This document shows positions 14,416 through 22,462 of a DNA stretch of 64,000 nt, piece after piece. A program made the position numbers and the translations under genes. The DNA lies in NCBI RefSeq assembly GCF_000487995.2, contig NZ_CP097562.1, positions 1,609,001 through 1,673,000 of the forward strand, read 5' to 3'. This stretch comes from Mucispirillum schaedleri ASF457 (lineage in GTDB: Bacteria; Chrysiogenota; Deferribacteres; Deferribacterales; Mucispirillaceae). Numbering within the stretch: position 1 is the first letter of the stretch; every line of letters begins with the position of its first letter. Under the pieces are notes generated by a model, which saw only the letters and a list, made by a program, of their open reading frames with translations, was not told the origin of the DNA and made no database searches.

Positions 14416-15834
14416 ATGGTTGAGTTACAATACGAAATTAAAAATGGAGTATTTAAAGCTCATATAAACCCTGATAACGACTTATCTGATATTTCAGAAG
14501 TGTGCAATATTGTTGAAGAACACAGTGAAGTTGTATTGATAGGTATTGATTTATATAAATGCTCCTATATACAAAGCAAATTTTTAGCAGGGCTTGTTGC
14601 TGTAAAAAAATTAGCAATGGTCAGGAAAATAAATATTGAACTTTTAAATGTATGTGACAATATAATACAGGTTCTGCAGTCTACTAATCTTCAAAAATTA
14701 TTTGTAATTAAAGATGATTTTGCATCTTATCCACTTGATGCTCTTTTTGAAAGGTTTTTAGATACAGATAAAGCAGGCACTGTTTCAGAATATTTAGCAG
14801 CAAACTATGATGATAATATACAAAACAAACTTATAGAGCTTATAGATGGTGGAAACCCACTGCTTGTTGAATATGCAATACTTACTATGGGCAGAGCTCA
14901 GGATTATCAAAACTTAGAAATATACAGGAAAGCTCTTAATGCTAATGAAGCCAGTGTTAAATCAGCTGCTATATTAGTGCTTGGATGGATAGGCGATACT
15001 CAGTCTAAAGAGCAGCTTTACAGCTATCTTGCTAGTAAAGAGATAGGTATTTCTGAAGCGGCTGCTGCATCTATTGCATTGCTTTCAGATGATACTGATT
15101 CTGAAAAACTTGCTAAATATCTGCATGACAGTGATATTAGAATTCGTCTTGTTGCAATATATGCTTTATCACTTATTAATGATGAGAAAGCATTTGAATA
15201 TTTATCAAATGCAATGAATGAAGAAAAAGATGAAGCTGTCCGCATCCAGCTTACTAAGAAAATAGCATTGTTTAAAGATGAGCGTGTTGGAAGAATATTA
15301 CTTGGTTTACTTGATGATAATTCTATACAGTTAAGAGAGGCAGCAGCTTCTGGTTTATCAAGACGCGGCAGTGGTGAGTTTACATCAATACTGGTTGAAA
15401 AAATTGGCGATAATGATAACTGGGTTGGCTTTTTCGCTGCTAAATCATTAGCTGGCATAGAAGATGAAAACATAATCAAAAAAATTGAAAGCTATTATGA
15501 TAAAGTAGAACAGAATGTTAAGCTTGCAATCATAGAAGTATTAGGAAAATGTAAAGGTGTTGACCCTTCGTTTTTATTATCAAAACTAGATGATACAAAC
15601 GAGGATATAAGAAAAGAAGCATTAAATTCATTAAGTCTTATGCATGGTCCTGTAGCATTAACTGCTGCTATAAAGTTGTTTAATAAAGATGAAAGCTGGC
15701 TTGTAAGGTATAAAGCAGTTAATATTATACTTGAGCAGAAACCAGTGGGCTATGATAACTTATTAAGAGCTAGACTAAAAGATGAGACTAATAAGTATAT
15801 CCTTGAGCATATCATTGGTGAAATTGGAGAGTAG
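14416..15834 (+). CDS. STAS-like / HEAT-repeat fusion protein
   Basis: The first 115 residues follow the STAS pattern (VVLIGIDLYKCSYIQSKFLAGLVAVKKL, INIELLNVCDNIIQVLQSTNLQKLF) but lack the Ser-Ser-Gly site, so it is probably not phosphorylated there. Residues about 130-472 are HEAT/PBS-lyase-type repeats, seven or more helix pairs such as AAILVLGWIGDTQSKEQLYSYL and AAASGLSRRGSGEFTSILVEKI. Such a solenoid is a protein-binding scaffold. It sits between the STAS gene and cheR (5-base gap), hinting at a link from partner switching to chemotaxis adaptation (inference). Confidence 0.82.
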   Translation: MVELQYEIKNGVFKAHINPDNDLSDISEVCNIVEEHSEVVLIGIDLYKCSYIQSKFLAGLVAVKKLAMVRKINIELLNVCDNIIQVLQSTNLQKLFVIKDDFASYPLDALFERFLDTDKAGTVSEYLAANYDDNIQNKLIELIDGGNPLLVEYAILTMGRAQDYQNLEIYRKALNANEASVKSAAILVLGWIGDTQSKEQLYSYLASKEIGISEAAAASIALLSDDTDSEKLAKYLHDSDIRIRLVAIYALSLINDEKAFEYLSNAMNEEKDEAVRIQLTKKIALFKDERVGRILLGLLDDNSIQLREAAASGLSRRGSGEFTSILVEKIGDNDNWVGFFAAKSLAGIEDENIIKKIESYYDKVEQNVKLAIIEVLGKCKGVDPSFLLSKLDDTNEDIRKEALNSLSLMHGPVALTAAIKLFNKDESWLVRYKAVNIILEQKPVGYDNLLRARLKDETNKYILEHIIGEIGE

Positions 15835-15839
15835 GTGTT

Positions 15840-16670
15840 ATGCTTTTAAGTTCAATCAAAATTAATGACCAAGAGTTTGTAGAGTTAAAAGATGTAATTT
15901 ATAGAAATTCAGGTATAATGTTTGCAGAAAACAAAAAATATCTGCTTGAAAACAGGTTGTCAAAAAGGCTTGCAGACCTTAACTTTACTACTTTTAAAGA
16001 CTATATTTATTATTTAAAATATGATATTAAGAAAAGACAGGAGCTTGATACATTAATTAACCTTGTTACAATTAACGAAACTTATTTTTTAAGGGAACGG
16101 GGTCAGCTTGATTATCTTGTATCAAATATTGTGCCTGATTTAATTAAGGCAGGAAAGAAAAGCATAAAAATATGGTCAGCACCATGCTCTACAGGTGAAG
16201 AGCCATACTCTATTGCAATACTTCTTAAAAATGCAGGTTTATTTGATAAAGCATCAATAGATATTATTGCAACAGATATTAACTCTGAAGTTGTAGCATT
16301 AGCCAAAAAAGGCGAATACAGGCAGGCTTCTTTCAGAGGTGTCCCTGCTGATTTTATGAGAAACTTTGATGTTCAAGGACAAAGTTATTTTATTAAAGAT
16401 GAAATAAAAAGACATGTCCGTTTTAATACAGGCAATATTACTACCCCTACAATTACCAGCCTTATAGGAAAAGTTGATGTAATATTCTGCCGTAATGTTC
16501 TTATTTATTTTGATATGGATGGTAAACAAAGAACAATTAAAAATTTCCATAATATGCTGACAGAGCCGGGCTATCTGTGTCTTGGACACTCAGAAACATT
16601 GAATAAAATCTCAGAAGATTTTACAATGAAAAATGCAGGCACATGTATAATTTATATGAAGAAAAAATAA
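15840..16670 (+). CDS. cheR: Chemotaxis protein methyltransferase CheR
   Basis: CheR transfers methyl groups from S-adenosylmethionine to receptor glutamates. The N-terminal helical domain (about 1-80) is followed by the NETYFLRE motif (NxTxFFR type), the SAM-binding block IWSAPCSTGEEPYSIAI, the Asp in DIIATDINSEVV and CRNVLIYFD. Length, 276 residues, is normal. No tetratricopeptide extension is present. It lies at the end of the PAS-RsbU-STAS-HEAT cluster, away from cheB. Confidence 0.95.
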   Translation: MLLSSIKINDQEFVELKDVIYRNSGIMFAENKKYLLENRLSKRLADLNFTTFKDYIYYLKYDIKKRQELDTLINLVTINETYFLRERGQLDYLVSNIVPDLIKAGKKSIKIWSAPCSTGEEPYSIAILLKNAGLFDKASIDIIATDINSEVVALAKKGEYRQASFRGVPADFMRNFDVQGQSYFIKDEIKRHVRFNTGNITTPTITSLIGKVDVIFCRNVLIYFDMDGKQRTIKNFHNMLTEPGYLCLGHSETLNKISEDFTMKNAGTCIIYMKKK

Positions 16671-16681
16671 TATAAAGCCCA

Positions 16682-16715
16682 GATAAATTTAATTTATCCT
16701 TTATTTTTAAATTTT
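16682..16715 (+). terminator. Weak AT-rich hairpin after cheR
   Basis: GATAAAT and ATTTATC (16682-16698) form a 7-bp stem with a 3-base loop, followed by a T-rich run. It is a plausible but weak intrinsic terminator. Confidence 0.35.
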
Positions 16716-16717
16716 AT

Positions 16718-16937
16718 CCAGCTGCGGACTTTTAATTCCATCGCTGCTCGCTTGGAAAGTCCTTGAGTTGTAAAAAACGGGGTCTTGCCCATGTTAGTGG
16801 CAGACCGTTTTCTATACTTGGAGCGGAGCGTAGTAAAAGATGCTCCCCCTGAATTTGAAAAAACATGCTTGGTCGCAGTAAATACTCCCGTCGCATAGAA
16901 TAAGCGACGGGACTTCCTGCCCCTGCCTTAGTCTACT
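16718..16937 (+). repeat. Single unit of the structured intergenic repeat family
   Basis: This diverged copy of the units in the neighbouring island has the GGACTTTTAATTCC...GGAAAGTCC hairpin (16727-16763), then a block starting GCTTGGTCGCAGTAAA and the CCCGTCGC/GCGACGGG hairpin with GGGACTTCCTG. It is in the same orientation as the units at 17161-17480. No coding capacity is apparent. Confidence 0.7.
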
Positions 16938-17535
16938 GAGCTTGAAACATAGCGAAGTAACTATAATAGTGATGTTTTATAATTCCTTCTCTCACTGATA
17001 CTCACTCAGGAAGACATATTTTAGTATTTCAAAAATTTATGCAGTATAAAAATTACTTCATTAAAAAATATACAAAGTTAAGTAAAGCTCTAATACATTT
17101 CAACTTATGTCACACTGAGCCAAAGGCGAAGTATCTAAATTTATACTTTATTAAAAAATACTGTCCAGCTACGGACTTTTAATTCCATCGCTAATCGCTC
17201 GGAAAGTCCTTGCGTCATAAAAGACACTCCCCTTGTATTTTTTAAATCACGCTTGGTCGCAGTAAATGCTCCCGTCGCTTACTTTCAGACGGGACTTCCT
17301 GTCCCTTGCATTGTCATACTTAGAGTGATAAGGCGAAGTATCTTAATTTATCTTTTATTTTCAAATTCATCCCTGAATTTGAAAAACCACGCTTGGTCGC
17401 AGTAAATGCTCCCGTCGCTTACTTTCAGACGGGACTTCCTGTCCCTTGCATTATCATACTTAGAGTGATAAGGCGAAGTATCTAAAAGATAAGATATTTT
17501 AAATATATTATGCACTTTTGCAATATATATAATTT
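16938..17535 (+). repeat. Left arm of a long inverted repeat (structured repeat island)
   Basis: Most of this 600-bp stretch is the reverse complement, with scattered differences, of 27741-27798 plus 29251-29913. Landmarks shared with the other arm are CACTCAGGAAGACATATT (17002-17019), AGTAAAGCTCT, CTGTCCAGCTACGGAC, CACTCCCCTTGTATTT and the block with CGCAGTAAATGCTCCC. It contains two units of the roughly 142-bp tandem repeat, against three in the right arm. The ends mark the limits of visible similarity. Confidence 0.85.
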
Positions 17536-17570
17536 AGATTTTTCGTCTTTAAAATCAGGCTTAAAATGAC
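17454..17570 (+). repeat. Palindromic MITE-like element, copy 1
   Basis: This copy of about 117 bp is closely similar to 38826-38942. Its left end (TCATACTTAGAGTGATAAGGCGAAGTATCTA, 17454-17484 region) is roughly the complement of its right end (TAGATTTTTCGTC...GGCTTAAAATGAC). Both copies share the internal ATCTAAAAGA...TTTAAATATATTAT. No coding sequence is apparent. Confidence 0.65.
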
Positions 17571-17578
17571 TTATATAC

Positions 17579-17597
17579 AAAATTTCTGGGTAAGTCC
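17579..17597 (+). repeat. IS-end-like remnant
   Basis: AAAATTTCTGGGTAAGTCC resembles the right terminal repeat of the IS3-family element at 29235-29250 (TTTTTGGGTAAGTTCA). It stands alone, nine bases after the palindromic element, with no transposase sequence beside it. Confidence 0.45.
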
Positions 17598-17728
17598 CCA
17601 CATTATCACATTTTATATACTTGCTGTTTAAGAATATTTTTATTATATTATATTATGGTCTAATGCAATGTTAAGTTTTAAGCAGAAAAAACGATATTAA
17701 ATAAAAGAACACTCAAAAGGAGGTTACT

Positions 17729-18025
17729 ATGCCAACTCCCTATGATGTCTCAACAGTAGTATCCAGAAGTTATATTCCTGAGCAGATGCAGGATAGTATG
17801 CAGAAAGGTCAGGAGCAGAAAAATGCTGCGTTTTTAGCAGAATTTCAAAAGGAATATGAGAAAAAGCAGAAAGAAGTAGGTGGTAAAATAAAAACAGAAA
17901 GTGCGGGAGTGGCAGATAAATCTGTTAAAATGGAAGAAGAACGCAAAAAAAGAGAAAAACGCAGAAAACAAAAACAGCAGGAAGATAAAAAAGAAAAACA
18001 CGGTGGCATAGATATTCAGGCATAA
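17729..18025 (+). CDS. Small charged protein of unknown function
   Basis: This is a 98-residue protein. The first half is polar and Gln-rich (EQMQDSMQKGQEQKNAAFLAEFQKEYEKKQKEV, probably a helix); the second half is extremely basic (EEERKKREKRRKQKQQEDKKEKH), likely disordered or a coiled coil. There is no signal peptide. A strong AAGGAGG precedes the ATG, and the next gene follows after one base, so it is probably the first gene of the four-gene unit ending in a FliK-like protein. I do not recognise the family. Confidence 0.7.
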   Translation: MPTPYDVSTVVSRSYIPEQMQDSMQKGQEQKNAAFLAEFQKEYEKKQKEVGGKIKTESAGVADKSVKMEEERKKREKRRKQKQQEDKKEKHGGIDIQA

Positions 18026-18026
18026 A

Positions 18027-18800
18027 ATGCAGAAACGAGTAAAACTTTCAGTTATAAAAGAAAATCAAATTAATGCAGTATATGGGCTTATATTGGATTT
18101 AAACCCGCTTACTATTCAGAGCGAGCAAGCAGATGTATTTCAGGAAAAAAGTATTATTATTTTTCCAGAAAATGTGGATAATAATAGAGAAATATATATT
18201 CTTGAAGTTAAAAACATACTTGATAACACAGTTATATTTGAAAAAGTAAAAAGAATTGATGATGTATTTTTTAAAAACCATTATATAGAATTCAACCATA
18301 CATTCAGTATAGCAGAAGTAATAAGCAGTAATGAATTGAAATACAAGTCTCTTGCTGCAAATATTAACAGGCAGGAGCTTAACTCTACCGCTTCCCGTTT
18401 AAAAGAAGTATTTTCAAGAGATGAAGTAGAAAACAGGGAAATTATTAATTTTTTAATAGACATAAACTCTAAACTTGATGAAATTTTATATCTTTTAAAA
18501 CCAAAAGAAAAGATAGATGGTGCAGAAGACTATCTTTCATTAATTATATCAGAAGAAGGTATTTTATTTGCCTGCAAAAAAAATATAGCAGCTGATAAAA
18601 TATTTTTATATACTACAATAAGAGACAGCAGCGGATTTTTTTCATTTGCTGCATTATGCAGTGTGGAAAAATTAATGTATTCAGGCGAATATATTATATA
18701 TAAGGGTGTATTTTTTGATGTAAATTTTGACACTAAGGATAAAATAATGAAATATATATTCAAACTTGAAAGAGAAATGTTAAAAGAGGCTAATAAATAA
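18027..18800 (+). CDS. Protein of unknown function in a putative motility operon
   Basis: This is a 257-residue soluble protein. The N-terminal 90 residues are beta-rich (KRVKLSVIKENQINAVYGLILDLNPLTIQSE, IIIFPENVDNNREIYILEVKNILDNTVIFEKVKRID). A helical middle (about 110-160, VFSRDEVENREIINFLIDINSKLDEILYLL) is followed by a second beta-rich domain (about 170-245). The two-domain plan is loosely like PilZ/YcgR-type proteins, but I find no clear RxxxR...DxSxxG c-di-GMP motif, so that function is not supported. It overlaps the next gene by one base. Confidence 0.65.
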   Translation: MQKRVKLSVIKENQINAVYGLILDLNPLTIQSEQADVFQEKSIIIFPENVDNNREIYILEVKNILDNTVIFEKVKRIDDVFFKNHYIEFNHTFSIAEVISSNELKYKSLAANINRQELNSTASRLKEVFSRDEVENREIINFLIDINSKLDEILYLLKPKEKIDGAEDYLSLIISEEGILFACKKNIAADKIFLYTTIRDSSGFFSFAALCSVEKLMYSGEYIIYKGVFFDVNFDTKDKIMKYIFKLEREMLKEANK

Positions 18801-19330
18801 TGGGAAATACTTTAATAATACTTCTAAGTTATATTTTAAACTTTATATTAATAATATTAATAGTAAGTCTGCTTTTAAGAATAAGAAATGTGGAAAGAAA
18901 ACTGATAAATTTTTCACCTACTGAAGCATACAGTATTATGGAAAATATGCATGAAATGGTGCTTGAAAGCCAAAGGCTTGCAGACAGTTTAGAAGCATCT
19001 ATTAAAGCAAGGGAAGCAGTGCTTGAAGATTTATCAGATTTAGTTGATGAAAAAATATTAAGATATGAACATGTTACGGGAGAAAAATTTTCAAAAATAA
19101 AAAATGAGAAAAAAGAAGTAAAAAGTGAGCAGATACATTTAGAAACAGTCTTGAAAAAACAGGAAACATTAAAGGAGCAGTTAAATAAGCAGGACAGCAA
19201 AAAAGACTTGAAAACAAACATACTTTCTCTTAATGCAGAAGGTAAATCAAGCATAGATATTGCAAGAGAGCTTGGTATATCTATAACAGAAGTTCAGCTT
19301 GCACTAAGGCTTCCTATAAAGGATAAGTAA
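18800..19330 (+). CDS. Membrane-anchored coiled-coil protein with C-terminal HTH-like segment (DUF2802-like)
   Basis: This is a 176-residue protein. One N-terminal transmembrane helix (about 4-25, IILLSYILNFILIILIVSLLLRI) is followed by a long coiled coil (about 45-130). A short C-terminal segment, LSLNAEGKSSIDIARELGISITEVQLALRL, has a helix-turn-helix look. This plan matches the DUF2802-type proteins found near flagellar or chemotaxis genes in some proteobacteria (recollection, not searched). Function is unknown. It starts within the stop of the previous gene and ends two bases before the next. Confidence 0.65.
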   Translation: MGNTLIILLSYILNFILIILIVSLLLRIRNVERKLINFSPTEAYSIMENMHEMVLESQRLADSLEASIKAREAVLEDLSDLVDEKILRYEHVTGEKFSKIKNEKKEVKSEQIHLETVLKKQETLKEQLNKQDSKKDLKTNILSLNAEGKSSIDIARELGISITEVQLALRLPIKDK

Positions 19331-19332
19331 AA

Positions 19333-20361
19333 GTGGATATAAATATTTCTGCCTATAAAAACAGCATGCAGCATAACATCATAAATGCAGGGGATATTGT
19401 TTATGCATCAAGTGTCAAGGCAGGCAGAGATGGAAGCTATATATTAAATATAAACGGCAGAAATGTGGAAGCATTTTCAAAAGATTTGCTTTATGGCAGT
19501 AATTTAAAATTAATGATATTAAAAATAAATCCTTTGGAAGTTGAGCTTTTAAAACAGCAAAGCAGTAGTTTATTTCACATTGGAGATAAACTGCCTGTAA
19601 AAATATTATCTGCAAATAATGGCATTTTTAGTGTTGAAATAGGTGGCAGAATATATCAGGCAGAAATACCTGCAAATTCAGGCAGTGCAAAAATAATGGC
19701 AGAAGTTATCAAAACAGAGCCTGTCTTAACATTAAAGGAAATAAATATTTCGTCAAAGCAAACAGCTCTTGCTGTTATGGCAAAAGAAATAGCGTCTTAT
19801 AATCAGAAAGAAACAGCAGCAGTATTAAAAGAGTTTGGTGCAATACATTTATCATCATTTATGGCAGATGATATAAAAAAAACACTAAAAAACAGTGGTC
19901 AGTTTTTTGAATACAAGCTGTCAAAAGGTTTATCTCTTGAAGGAGATATGAAACTTGCCGCCTATACTCAGCAAAACAGCAGTGCAGAAAGTGCCGTTAC
20001 TAAACAGCAGATTGCAAATGTATTAATGGGAAGTGATTTCTTTTCTTTTTTTGAAAATGATGAGCTTGATTTTGATGATGGTATAATAAGGGTTGCTAAA
20101 AACAACAGTAATTATTATTCAGTATATATTTATATGAATTTTACTAAAATTGGGGAAACTATTATCAGTATAACAAGGCATTATGAAAATTCATATTTAA
20201 TAACTGTCCGCTCAAAAGTAAATATTATGGCAGAACTTTCTAGATTAAGGATAAAAAACTGCAAAGTAGTATGGAAAGAAATGCAGGATAAAGATAAAGA
20301 GTTTTTTCAGATAAAAAAAGAAAACTTAAAAGAAATGAATGGATTTGAAAGAATAGGCTAG
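19333..20361 (+). CDS. FliK-like (flagellar hook-length control) protein, tentative
   Basis: This is a 342-residue protein starting at GTG. The N-terminal 135 residues have two beta-rich repeats (GDIVYASSVKAGRDGSYILNINGRNVEAFS and GDKLPVKILSANNGIFSVEIGGRIYQAEIP). The C-terminal 100 residues (YSVYIYMNFTKIGETIISITRHYENSYLITVRSKVNIMAELSRLRIKNCKVVWKEM) follow the pattern of the FliK C-terminal domain, which interacts with FlhB. It is shorter than most FliK proteins and lacks a Pro/Thr-rich ruler region, so it may be a FliK paralogue or part of a divergent system. Confidence 0.5.
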   Translation: MDINISAYKNSMQHNIINAGDIVYASSVKAGRDGSYILNINGRNVEAFSKDLLYGSNLKLMILKINPLEVELLKQQSSSLFHIGDKLPVKILSANNGIFSVEIGGRIYQAEIPANSGSAKIMAEVIKTEPVLTLKEINISSKQTALAVMAKEIASYNQKETAAVLKEFGAIHLSSFMADDIKKTLKNSGQFFEYKLSKGLSLEGDMKLAAYTQQNSSAESAVTKQQIANVLMGSDFFSFFENDELDFDDGIIRVAKNNSNYYSVYIYMNFTKIGETIISITRHYENSYLITVRSKVNIMAELSRLRIKNCKVVWKEMQDKDKEFFQIKKENLKEMNGFERIG

Positions 20362-20436
20362 GTTATATAAAAATTCTTGAAATAAAAGGTAAAAAATAAT
20401 ATCCTTACATAGATTAATCAAATGGAGTATTCAATA

Positions 20437-21855
20437 ATGAAAGCAATTACAAAAACAAAGCTGATATGCACTATTGGGCCAGCATCTAATGACCCGACTG
20501 TAATTAGAAAAATGATAGAAAATGGAATGAATGTGGTAAGGCTCAATTTTTCGCACGGCACACATGAAAGCCACAGAGCAACAATTAAACTTGTAAGGAG
20601 TATTTCTCAGGAAATGGGAGTGCATGTTGGCTTTTTGCAGGATTTATGCGGACCAAAAATACGCCTTGGTATACTTCCAGAAGAAGGTGTCAGGTTAATT
20701 GCTGGTGATTATATTGCACTTGCTTCTACAAATAAAAAATATGAAAATGCTCTGCCTGTAGAGTATGATAATTTACATAAGGAAGTAAATATTGGCGAAA
20801 GAATACTTTTAGCTGATGGTATGCTTGAGCTTTGTGTTACAAGTATAGAGGAAGAGAAAGTAATATGCAAAGTTATTACTGGCGGTGTGGTTTATACAAA
20901 AAAAGGAGTAAATATGCCGCAGACTGATTTACATGTGCCTGCATTTAGTGAAAAGGACAGAATAGATTTGCAGATGGCATTGGAAGAAAAACTTGATTTT
21001 GTAGCACTTTCTTTTGTCCGTTCTGCAAAAGATTTAGAAGAAATAAAAAGCATTATAGATAAAAGTGAGCATAAACCGCTTCTCATTGCAAAAATAGAAA
21101 AGCCGCAGGCAGTAGATAATTTGGAAGAAATACTTGATGTGGTAAATGGGGTAATGGTTGCCCGTGGTGATTTAGGGGTGGAGATGCCTTTGGAAGAAAT
21201 ACCACATGTTCAAAAACATATTATAAAACAGGCAAGAAAAGCAGGCAGAATAACAATTACAGCAACGCAGATGCTTGCAAGCATGGTAAAATCACAGCGT
21301 CCAACACGGGGTGAAACTACTGATGTGGCAAATGCAGTCATTGATGGCACAGATGCATTAATGCTTTCAGATGAAACAGCAAACGGCGACTATCCAGATA
21401 CAGCAGTTGAAACTTTAGCTCGTATTGCAAGTGCTGCAGAAGGATACAGCAGATATACACCAGATTTTGATTATTCATTATTTAGAGACAACCATGCATT
21501 TACACTTGCAATAGGCAGAGCTGCATGCTGGCTTGCAAAAGATGTTGGTGCAAAATGTATAGTATGTTATTCTGCAACAGGTCTTGCTCCATACTGTATA
21601 TCCAGATTTCGTCCAGAATGTGAGCTTTTAGTGCTTACTTTTGATGAAAAGGTATGTAATATGACAAGTCTTATATGGGGTGCTCAGGGTGTAATATCTG
21701 AATTAATGACAGATTTAGAATCTGTAATTGAGACAGCAAAAATCAAATCTATTGAAGCAGGTCTTGCAGAACATGGTGATACTATCATAGTTACAGCAGG
21801 CATGCCTTTTGGCAAAACAGGCACAACAAGTCTTTTGCATTTAATTCAATTATAA
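20437..21855 (+). CDS. pyk: Pyruvate kinase
   Basis: Pyruvate kinase converts phosphoenolpyruvate and ADP to pyruvate and ATP. The protein begins MKAITKTKLICTIGPASND, the standard N terminus, so ATG 20437 (GGAG nine bases upstream) is better than ATG 20422. Landmarks are VRLNFSHG, the active-site block LIAKIEKPQAVDNLEEIL, GVMVARGDLGVEMP, TATQMLASM and RPTRGETTDVANAVIDGTDALMLSDETANGDYP. The C-terminal domain is complete, giving 472 residues, the usual size. It stands alone, with a terminator after it. Confidence 0.96.
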   Translation: MKAITKTKLICTIGPASNDPTVIRKMIENGMNVVRLNFSHGTHESHRATIKLVRSISQEMGVHVGFLQDLCGPKIRLGILPEEGVRLIAGDYIALASTNKKYENALPVEYDNLHKEVNIGERILLADGMLELCVTSIEEEKVICKVITGGVVYTKKGVNMPQTDLHVPAFSEKDRIDLQMALEEKLDFVALSFVRSAKDLEEIKSIIDKSEHKPLLIAKIEKPQAVDNLEEILDVVNGVMVARGDLGVEMPLEEIPHVQKHIIKQARKAGRITITATQMLASMVKSQRPTRGETTDVANAVIDGTDALMLSDETANGDYPDTAVETLARIASAAEGYSRYTPDFDYSLFRDNHAFTLAIGRAACWLAKDVGAKCIVCYSATGLAPYCISRFRPECELLVLTFDEKVCNMTSLIWGAQGVISELMTDLESVIETAKIKSIEAGLAEHGDTIIVTAGMPFGKTGTTSLLHLIQL

Positions 21856-21875
21856 TGTATAAAATACATAATACA

Positions 21876-21906
21876 TAAAAGGTGGGAATTTTTTTCTGCC
21901 TTTTTA
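21876..21906 (+). terminator. Intrinsic terminator of pyk
   Basis: AAAAGGTGGGAA pairs imperfectly with TTCTGCCTTTT around a T-rich loop and runs into TTTTTAATT. It lies about 20 bases after the pyk stop. Confidence 0.6.
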
Positions 21907-22252
21907 ATTATATTTATATAATCAATAATAGTCTTTCAGTAATATTGCCTAAAAAAATAAGGTATAAAATAAAATATTAAGTCTGTTTAATAGTCTAGTA
22001 AATATTAGTATATTTATAATAAAAAAAGACAATTACTATCTATTTTAAATGAATTTATGTTATTTTGAAAAATAATATAAGTAAAAAAACATAAAAAAGA
22101 AAATGAAACAATATAAAAAGCAAAAAATATAACTAGAAAATAATTTTACAGCAATTATGTATAATTATATATATATTATTTATCAGTAGTTTACTTGATA
22201 AGATGAGTTTTCTTATAAATTTGTTTTTTTTAAGGTTAAATAATTATATCTA
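21907..22252 (+). other. Extremely AT-rich non-coding region
   Basis: About 350 bases of nearly pure A/T with no credible reading frame, RNA gene or repeat that I can see. It separates pyk from the hydrogenase promoter and could act as an upstream regulatory or bendable region. Confidence 0.5.
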
Positions 22253-22281
22253 TTGTTTTATTTATAAAAGTATGGTATAAG
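22253..22281 (+). promoter_or_regulatory. Predicted promoter of the hydrogenase operon
   Basis: TTGTTT (22253-22258), 17 bases, TATAAG (22276-22281). It lies about 180 bases before the hybO start. I saw no sigma-54-type -24/-12 element. Confidence 0.45.
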
Positions 22282-22287
22282 AATAGT

Positions 22288-22313
22288 ATATCGGTATGTG
22301 CCTATACTGATAT
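22288..22313 (+). promoter_or_regulatory. Inverted repeat at the predicted hydrogenase transcription start
   Basis: ATATCGGTAT and ATACTGATAT are near-perfect inverted arms with one mismatch, separated by six bases. They start about seven bases after the predicted -10. This is a candidate operator or 5' mRNA hairpin; the regulator is unknown. Confidence 0.45.
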
Positions 22314-22462
22314 GTATTATAATTCATAGTAACCAAGTATTTATCTTTGTGTATTACAGCTGGTATTTTACATGGTTTACCCATGATAAGAATATATCAT
22401 ATTTCAAATTAAATAAGTGCAAACGCACCATGATAAGATGTGGAATGCACCAGGGGGTTTGT

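Noticed and set aside
16938-17535. CRISPR array in the repeat island
   Set aside because: Units are about 142 bp and nearly identical throughout, with no short repeat alternating with unique spacers, and no cas genes lie nearby.
18027-18800. PilZ c-di-GMP receptor
   Set aside because: The domain layout is suggestive, but no RxxxR or D/NxSxxG motif was found.
21907-22252. Replication origin in the AT-rich stretch before the hydrogenase operon
   Set aside because: No DnaA-box cluster (TTATNCACA) or dnaA/dnaN neighbour was seen.
22298-22462. N-terminal extension of the hydrogenase small subunit from ATG 22298
   Set aside because: It would place about 55 aromatic-rich residues before the Tat motif and block export; ATG 22463 has a strong ribosome-binding site.
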